From Pristionchus mayeri (lineage: Eukaryota > Nematoda > Chromadorea > Rhabditida > Neodiplogasteridae), in assembly GCA_036245805.1 (NCBI GenBank), contig BTRK01000002.1, positions 18,779,067 through 18,843,066 of the forward strand: a stretch of DNA of 64,000 bases, in the 5' to 3' direction. Of this stretch, positions 61,557-64,000 are shown one piece after another. How positions within the stretch are numbered: position 1 is the stretch's first letter; each line of letters opens with the position of its first letter. The position numbers and the translations under genes were made by a program. The notes under the pieces are model-generated. The model was not told where the DNA came from, searched no databases, and worked only from the letters and a program-made list of their open reading frames with translations.

Positions 61557-63647
61557 TCACCTTCCGAAGATGTCCTTCCTTCTCTTGGGGATGCTCTGTT
61601 CCGCCTCTTCCTCCGAGATCTCCCTGATGATGGGACCAGAGGGAGAGTACGAGGAAGAGGAAGCGCCGAAAGAAGGACGAGGACGGCGACTAAATAATCA
61701 TCATTCATTAGTCTATTATTATTTTCGCCCAATTCCCACTGCAATCCTATGCTATAAGCTACTCGTTGACCAGTCAGCGAGATTTATACGATGGAATTTT
61801 AATAACCGAGATTACTAGAGAATCTACCAAGGAGTAAACTATTCGAGCCAACCCCCAATCAATCAATCATCAGGTCACGAATTCTCTCTCGATATTTTTC
61901 TGTCCAATGCATTCCTTTTCCGACCACACCCAAATCATCGCTATCCTTTGGATTAACTGACACGTTATCGGCATTTAACCACGATAATTATTCAGAGTAC
62001 TACATCCCCATTTATTGCAAGATTCATAGTCTCCTTCAGTCATGTTCAAACATTTAATGAAGCGCAGGGTGAAACTCACGGGGGTTCATCCTCATCGGGG
62101 AGAGTGATGATTGGTCCGTTGTCTCTCGAAGAGGAGATTTCACGGGGACGAGAAGTGCCAGATCTCAACGTAGCACGATAAGGAACCCCTCACTCGATAA
62201 TGGACCGTACCTGGCAGTTCCATCGATGGCGGATCTTCCTCCACTTCTGTATCCGAACACATCTCCGAATCCGCTATTTCTCACATTCTGCTCTGCTCTC
62301 GTCTGGAATTCGCGATCGAATGCCTCCGCCTCGGCTGAATTAAATCAATTGGAATGGACGATTAGTTCAGATCGTAGTACACAATCAAAACATTTTGAAG
62401 CGTTCAATAGTAGCTTCAGAAAACAGACTATATCTCACTGACCCTGGTCGAGATTCCTGAATCTCTGCTGCTTCCTCACATTGCCGTCCTTGTCTCTCTT
62501 CTTTTCCAGAAAGTGCTCCCTCAATTTACACCCATGTTTCTTATACACATACGATTTTCATATACAATCATACCGAATTGTGAAGCTGGGAAAGAAGACA
62601 TCAAACGAAAAGAATGGGAAAGGAAGTAAAAATACCTGTCTCCAATGGAGTGCCCGATCACCATCTCCTCCTCTTCTCCGTCTTGCACCTCCAATTATCG
62701 TCTTTAGCAAAGGAGAAGAAAACATTCTGTCCTACTCTCGTAAACCATCCAAGTTTGCCTTTCACATTTCCTACACTTTCTGTCCCCATAAAATATACGA
62801 TCACGGCGAAAAGACGAGGAAGAGGAAGGAGAAAGAGAATAACGAGAAGCAACAAAGTTTCTTCCCAGCCTAAGTCATCACCCCGTCGCATTAACCCCTC
62901 TCTATCTCCGCAAGAAGCGAGAACTGCCCAAGGGCACTCGTCTATTCAAGATGACCCCTGCCCCTTTCTCCTCCTCTCTCACCCTTCTCCTCGTCTCCTT
63001 GACATCTCCACTCCTCCTGGTGCTCGTCTCGACGACTCTCGGTGCTCGTCCACTTCCATCCATCGAGATCATCGTCGACGACGAGTAGCAGACTCCATTG
63101 GGGTCGTTCATCGCTGCCTCCGCCATTCCATTCATCTCACAATTCATCATTCAGCCACCATTTCCCCTATTCACTGCACTCTCAATATCGAATAGCTAGT
63201 TTAGTTGCCGAGACATTGTTACAACATGCGGATATTCCACAAATATTGTTAGTTTCTCGCACACTGAACCTCTCTGTAGAAATGGGGAATTCCGTATCGA
63301 TGCCTATGGCGGCGCTACAATCTCCTTTCCTCCCTTACTCTCCCAAAAGGATCGATAAAAGTTGAATCACCTGTGCAAAGATGTCGGGAAATCCAAATCC
63401 GGCGAAGGGATCTCTCATCATCATGTGAGGAGCTGCCAGTGCGTGTCCTCTCCCCCTGCAAGTGGGCATTTACACTCCACCCTACCAGATCCCTCTATTA
63501 TCTCCCGTCTGCCCTTTCTCACCTCATCTGTGCATCCTCGATGGCAGGGGATGCCATCATGGGTGGTCTGAGACCCATCCCGAAGACACCGAATGGATCC
63601 ATCATCTGATTCATCATCTGGTCCATTTCTCGCATCGATCGGTGCAT
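61557..63647 (-). CDS. Myeloid leukemia factor (MLF) family protein
   Basis: Eight exons give 277 residues: 63647-63523, 63455-63371, 63135-62983, 62688-62636, 62519-62443, 62334-62211, 62163-62080, 61689-61557. The start lies four bases after a tgtag, a likely spliced-leader site. Family marks in order: Met-rich N-terminus with DPFGVFGMG and MMMRDPFAGFGFPDIF; NDPNGVCYSSSTMISMD; then RAPRVVETSTRRSGDVKETR; EEEMVIGHSIGDREHFLEKK; AEAFDREFQTRAE; and a tail with GPIITLPDEDEP and KRRKDIFGR. MLF proteins shuttle between nucleus and cytoplasm and affect differentiation and protein aggregation; their biochemistry is not settled. Several acceptors end in gag rather than cag, but the phases agree and the domain reads through. 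Confidence 0.9.
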
Positions 63648-64000
63648 CTCGCTACAATCAATTTTTAATTCAGTAAAAAAAAAGAAAACAAAATAATTCG
63701 CAGAGCGATGGCAACCGCAACACGTTTGTCAAATTGACAGTCGAACAAACACGAGGGGTGGAGCCTACCGAGTTCGAGAACTTTCAACTACTATCCAATC
63801 TCATTTCGCGCCGCTTCCTTTCCGTTCACTGAATCACACCAATCTGTTGAGACGAAACACACAAGAAGAAAAATGCGAGGATCAGTCAAAAGTCTAACAG
63901 TCAGATGCCATCTCTGCTTCCTTTCCAACTCCATCCATCGAACTTTCGAGAAAGAGCACGATGTGTTGGGAAACGCCTTATCTGACTATCGTCACCCACG
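63648..64000. other. Upstream region of the MLF gene; no further gene seen
   Basis: Presumed promoter and 5' flank of MLF. An A-rich tract lies at 63676-63695. No coding frame continues to the window edge in a convincing way. Confidence 0.5.

Overview
The window is nuclear DNA from an animal, almost certainly a nematode. Genes are split by many very short introns (often 40-60 bases), several start codons sit just behind a cag/tag acceptor as expected for spliced-leader addition, a transthyretin-like secreted protein (a nematode-expanded family) is present, and two genes are spaced like an operon. The best guess is a rhabditine or diplogastrid (Pristionchus-like) worm; the species is inference. 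Gene models were built by hand: every internal exon listed has a GT-AG or GC-AG intron and a compatible phase.

Left part (1-15.9 kb): about 7 kb without a convincing gene, holding a 118-bp tandem repeat bracketed by a direct repeat. Then a 12-exon class A GPCR (+, 7003-10633), a transthyretin-like gene (+, 11378-12727), an unrecognised 76-residue gene (-, 13003-13591) and fragments, including a broken stomatin-like piece.

Middle (15.9-27.3 kb): a 7-kb minisatellite of 27/28-bp units with ~500-bp higher-order periodicity, running into a 500-N assembly gap, then gene-free pyrimidine-rich DNA.

Right part (27.3-64 kb): a 40-exon LAR-type receptor tyrosine phosphatase (ptp-3-like, +, 27322-46969) with signal peptide, about six FN3 domains, a basic processing site, one membrane helix and two phosphatase domains, but no Ig domains; a 6.9-kb intron in it contains further coding-like exons. 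Convergent to it is a 31-exon meckelin gene (mks-3/TMEM67, -, 47599-53677) that hosts a dead mariner and a tRNA-Lys. Ribosomal protein S9 lies 102 bases upstream of meckelin on the same strand, a candidate operon, and is divergent from LSM1 (+, 55282-57380). UMP-CMP kinase (+, 59272-60889) and a myeloid leukemia factor homologue (-, 61557-63647) follow, convergent.

No defence system, virus or CRISPR was found. The most notable points are the satellite and its gap, a same-strand dispersed 15-mer (nine copies), recurrent GC-AG introns, phase-compatible unexplained exons inside the LAR gene, and the S9-meckelin arrangement.
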